From Clostridia bacterium (lineage in GTDB: Bacteria > Bacillota > Clostridia > Christensenellales > CAG-138), in the NCBI GenBank assembly GCA_016296415.1, contig JAEDJH010000034.1, positions 1 to 15,962 of the forward strand: DNA of 15,962 nt. The letters run 5' to 3'. Position 1 is the first letter of the stretch. The number at the start of each line of letters is the position of its first letter. A model generated the notes under the pieces. That model did not search any database, was not told where the DNA came from, and was given only the letters and a program-made list of their open reading frames with translations. The position numbers were made by a program, and so were the translations under genes. Positions 13,861 through 15,962 of the stretch are shown here, one piece after another.

Positions 13861-14955
13861 TTGACCCGAAAAATAGGGAGGCTGCTTATTACCGTGCTGG
13901 GCGGTGCGCTCGGCGTTGTGCTGGCGGCTTCGGTAAACGAGATATTGAAGAACAGCGGAGGAAATACTGCGGACGGCTTTGCCGGCATATTTGTTCCGTG
14001 GGCAATACCAATGATCTATGTCGGTGCGGCAGTTTTATTCGGAATTATTCTTTTTGTTTTATCGCCGAGGATCATCGACCTGATCGTTTACTGTGTTCGG
14101 TTTATTGAGGAAAAGCTTTCCGAGTTCACTTTGCAGGATATTTTTCTGGGCGTGGTGGGTCTTATTCTGGGTCTGATAATCGCCTTTTTGATCAGCACGT
14201 TTTCGAGCGATATATCCATTCCGTGGCTGGTGGTGTGCATCAAGATGGTTCTGTACATAGTGTTCGGATACCTTGGATGGTCGCTTGTTATGAAAAGGCG
14301 CAGTGAGATAAATCTGCCCTTCCTGTTTAAACGAGGGGGCAAGTCCGGCGCAAAGATGCAAAACGCCAGACCTAAGGTACTTGACACCTCAAGCATAATC
14401 GACGGAAGGATATTCGATATTTGCAAAACTGGCATAGTCGAGGGTGAGATAGTTGTTCCGGGGTTCGTTCTTGGCGAGCTTCAGCGCATTGCGGACAGTG
14501 CGGATGCGATAAAGCGCAGCCGGGGCAGGAGAGGGCTGGACTTGCTCAACGGAATCACGGAATCCTCCGATTTGGAGGTAAAGATAGATTCCCGTGAGTT
14601 TGATGGGGTCGAAGCCGTGGACGCAAAGCTTATATGCCTTGCGGAGGCCATAAACGGCGTGGTTGTCACAACAGACTACAACCTTAATAAGGTGGCAACC
14701 GTGCAGCGTGTGCCGGTGCTCAATATCAACGATTTGGCGAATGCCATAAAGCAGATCGTTGTCCCCGGCGAAGAAAGAAACGTTATCATAATCAAGGAGG
14801 GCAAGGAGCATAATCAGGGTGTCGCCTATCTTGATGACGGAACGATGATAGTCGTGGAAAACGGTAAACGCTTCCTCGGCGAAAGCGTAACGGTGGTGGT
14901 GACGAGCGTACTTCAGACTTCTGCCGGAAGAATGATATTTGCTAAAATAAAATAG
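13861..14955 (+). CDS. yacL: YacL-like membrane protein with PIN and TRAM domains
   Basis: A 364-residue protein with four predicted membrane helices (about 8-25, 43-67, 96-114, 122-143). A cytosolic PIN nuclease domain (173-290) has acidic residues D175 in LDTS, E206 in LGEL, D254 in VDAKL and D272 in TDYN, all present as needed for metal-dependent RNase activity. A TRAM RNA-binding domain (about 306-364, HNQGVAYLDDGTMIVVENG) ends it. This is the YacL architecture, widespread and still of uncertain role. The start is TTG 13861 with AAGGTG (13848-13853) 7 nt before it. In B. subtilis yacL precedes ispD-ispF; here an unknown gene follows instead. Confidence 0.92.
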   Translation: MTRKIGRLLITVLGGALGVVLAASVNEILKNSGGNTADGFAGIFVPWAIPMIYVGAAVLFGIILFVLSPRIIDLIVYCVRFIEEKLSEFTLQDIFLGVVGLILGLIIAFLISTFSSDISIPWLVVCIKMVLYIVFGYLGWSLVMKRRSEINLPFLFKRGGKSGAKMQNARPKVLDTSSIIDGRIFDICKTGIVEGEIVVPGFVLGELQRIADSADAIKRSRGRRGLDLLNGITESSDLEVKIDSREFDGVEAVDAKLICLAEAINGVVVTTDYNLNKVATVQRVPVLNINDLANAIKQIVVPGEERNVIIIKEGKEHNQGVAYLDDGTMIVVENGKRFLGESVTVVVTSVLQTSAGRMIFAKIK

Positions 14956-15012
14956 CATACGGCTCGGTTGTCGGATTCATCTGCGCATTTTTTGATTGTG
15001 AAGGGAATGGGT

Positions 15013-15639
15013 TTGTTGGACGGGCCTCGTGGCAAAAAGCTGCTCAAAGTCGTTTTTGGCTGCACCATAGCGGGTGTACTGCTTCTCCTTTATGTAATTG
15101 GAAAGTCGCAGTCTGGTGGGGAGCTTCCGAACCAACCAAAGGAGCCGACCGAAACCGTTTTGCAGGGCAGCGGAGGGGTAGAGGAGTACATCTCCAAAAT
15201 CGCAGAATCGGGCATTTATACGGATGTAAAGCTTGTTGCAAAGACGGATGCGTATTGCGAGTATGAGCTAAAAGACGGAATAACCTTGGTTTTAGAGCTG
15301 AATGGCGGGGATGTTGACTGTATTTTGCTTAAGGCGAGTATAGGCGAGCCGCCCGAGGAGCCCGATGGCGGAGGTCTGCTTGCGAACAGGTACTACGCCG
15401 AAAGCATGGAGGCATACCAAAGGCGTGTCGATGACATTACGGAGGGCTTTGCAGCGGCGGCGATGCTGTTTGGCGATGGCATAAAGCCAACCGTTACACA
15501 AATTGACGAGATGCGAAGCCTGGTTTCGGCTCTGCTGCATACGGGCAAGAAAAGCGAAAAGAGCTTCGGGGTTTTCAAGTTCTCCGCCTACGAGATATAC
15601 GGCGGTGAGGAGAGGCAGATAAGGATACGCCTGAAATGA
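15013..15639 (+). CDS. Single-pass membrane-anchored protein, function unknown
   Basis: About 208 residues. A short basic N-terminus (DGPRGKK) precedes one membrane helix (about 11-30, LLKVVFGCTIAGVLLLLYVI), a Pro/Gly/Glu-rich linker and then a globular alpha/beta extracellular part starting at GGVEEYISKIAESG. The positive-inside rule puts the bulk outside the membrane. I recognise no family. Start: AAGGGA (15001-15006) touches ATG 15007 with no spacing but stands 6 and 9 nt from TTG 15013 and TTG 15016, so I chose 15013. The frame opens as far up as TTG 14968, which has no ribosome site. It lies about 57 nt past yacL with no terminator between, so it is co-transcribed with carD-yacL. Confidence 0.7.
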   Translation: MLDGPRGKKLLKVVFGCTIAGVLLLLYVIGKSQSGGELPNQPKEPTETVLQGSGGVEEYISKIAESGIYTDVKLVAKTDAYCEYELKDGITLVLELNGGDVDCILLKASIGEPPEEPDGGGLLANRYYAESMEAYQRRVDDITEGFAAAAMLFGDGIKPTVTQIDEMRSLVSALLHTGKKSEKSFGVFKFSAYEIYGGEERQIRIRLK

Positions 15640-15659
15640 TGACAAACGAATAACGAAAC

Positions 15660-15697
15660 AGGCTTCCCCGAAAGGGGAAGCCTTGATTTTATTTCTA
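15660..15697. terminator. Shared bidirectional terminator between the carD operon and rpsT
   Basis: A perfect 10-bp stem, AGGCTTCCCC (15660-15669) and GGGGAAGCCT (15674-15683), closes a GAAA tetraloop. On the plus strand TGATTTTATTT follows. On the minus strand the tail is GTTTCGTTATT, weaker but workable. It sits between two converging genes, 21 nt after one stop and about 25 nt after the other. Confidence 0.88.
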
Positions 15698-15708
15698 AGA
15701 GTGAACAA

Positions 15709-15962
15709 TTATCTCGCAGCCAGCTTTATAGCCAGTTGTGACTTCTTGCGGTTAGCAGCGTTCTTGTGAAGTACACCCTTGGTGACAGCCTTATCAACCG
15801 TGCTGACAGCGTTGACATAAGCGGCTTCGATAACCTCAGCATCGCCTGCTGTCATAGCACTGTCGAACCTCTTGATAGCGGTTTTGACGCCGGACATGAT
15901 CATGCGATTGCGAAGGTTTTTCTTTTCGGTAACGCCAATGCGCTTGATAGCGGATTTATGGT
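15709..15962 (-). CDS. rpsT: 30S ribosomal protein S20 (5' end cut by the window)
   Basis: The minus-strand frame runs from the right edge to TAA (complement of 15709-15711) and gives 83 residues. It begins at ..HKSAIKRIGVTEKKNLRNRM and ends in the S20-typical HKNAANRKKSQLAIKLAAR. S20 binds 16S rRNA in the small subunit's body. Family comparison suggests only about three residues (MPN) are missing beyond 15962. Internal ATGs near 15903 are not the start, because the conserved N-terminal block lies upstream of them. Its promoter and leader are outside the window. Confidence 0.95.
   Translation of the reverse strand, partial: HKSAIKRIGVTEKKNLRNRMIMSGVKTAIKRFDSAMTAGDAEVIEAAYVNAVSTVDKAVTKGVLHKNAANRKKSQLAIKLAAR

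Noticed and set aside
14968..15012. TTG start at 14968 for the last plus-strand gene
   Set aside because: No ribosome site precedes it, and the added stretch has no recognisable character, while AAGGGA at 15001-15006 supports a start just downstream.
1..15962. Mobile elements, CRISPR arrays, tRNA/rRNA genes, toxin-antitoxin or defence genes
   Set aside because: I looked for direct or inverted terminal repeats, repeat-spacer periodicity, tRNA-like cloverleafs and typical defence motifs on both strands and found none. Gene density and content are those of an ordinary housekeeping region.

Overview
The window reads as a chromosomal housekeeping segment from a member of the Clostridia (Bacillota), probably an Oscillospiraceae/Ruminococcaceae-type gut organism. 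The clues are a SAM-I riboswitch before metK, RNase J with a YlbF-family partner, the carD-yacL pair, a single U32 tRNA-hydroxylation protein next to mltG, strong AGGAGG-type ribosome sites, several TTG/GTG starts and sigma-A-type promoters. Placement below class level is inference. There are no insertion sequences, integrases, CRISPR repeats, tRNAs or rRNAs.

Layout. (1) 1-120: the last 17 codons of a probable surface protein and its intrinsic terminator. (2) 173-2562, plus strand: a GH13 alpha-glucan hydrolase whose promoter appears to start the mRNA at its ATG (leaderless), followed 4 nt later by a small membrane protein with a zinc ribbon. (3) 2625-4085, minus strand: metK with its own consensus promoter, SAM-I aptamer and terminator/antiterminator. 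(4) 4109-13138, minus strand: a tight eight-gene run: methyltransferase, hslO (Hsp33), TPR protein, RlmL-like rRNA methyltransferase, RNase J, YlbF-family protein, mltG, U32/TrhP-like protein. Most joints overlap by 4-8 nt or are short. One promoter is visible at the head (13186-13214), and no terminator is visible before the metK riboswitch. (5) 13280-15639, plus strand, divergent from the run: carD, yacL (PIN-TRAM membrane protein) and an unrecognised membrane-anchored protein, ending in a strong terminator shared with convergent rpsT. (6) 15709-15962, minus strand: rpsT (S20), lacking only about its first three codons.

How the genes fit together. The long minus-strand run is rich in RNA biology (rRNA methylation, RNase J, a YlbF homologue, tRNA wobble-uridine hydroxylation), together with a redox chaperone and a septal/peripheral peptidoglycan lyase. 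Its transcript would run into the SAM riboswitch, so that switch may also terminate the operon and tie metK supply to read-through.

I see no strong candidate for a wholly new system. The points most worth a second look are the probable leaderless GH13 mRNA, the read-through logic at the riboswitch, RNase J/YlbF coupling with a cysteine-free YlbF homologue, the unassigned TPR, zinc-ribbon and membrane-anchored proteins, and two genes whose Shine-Dalgarno touches an ATG and points to a nearby TTG.
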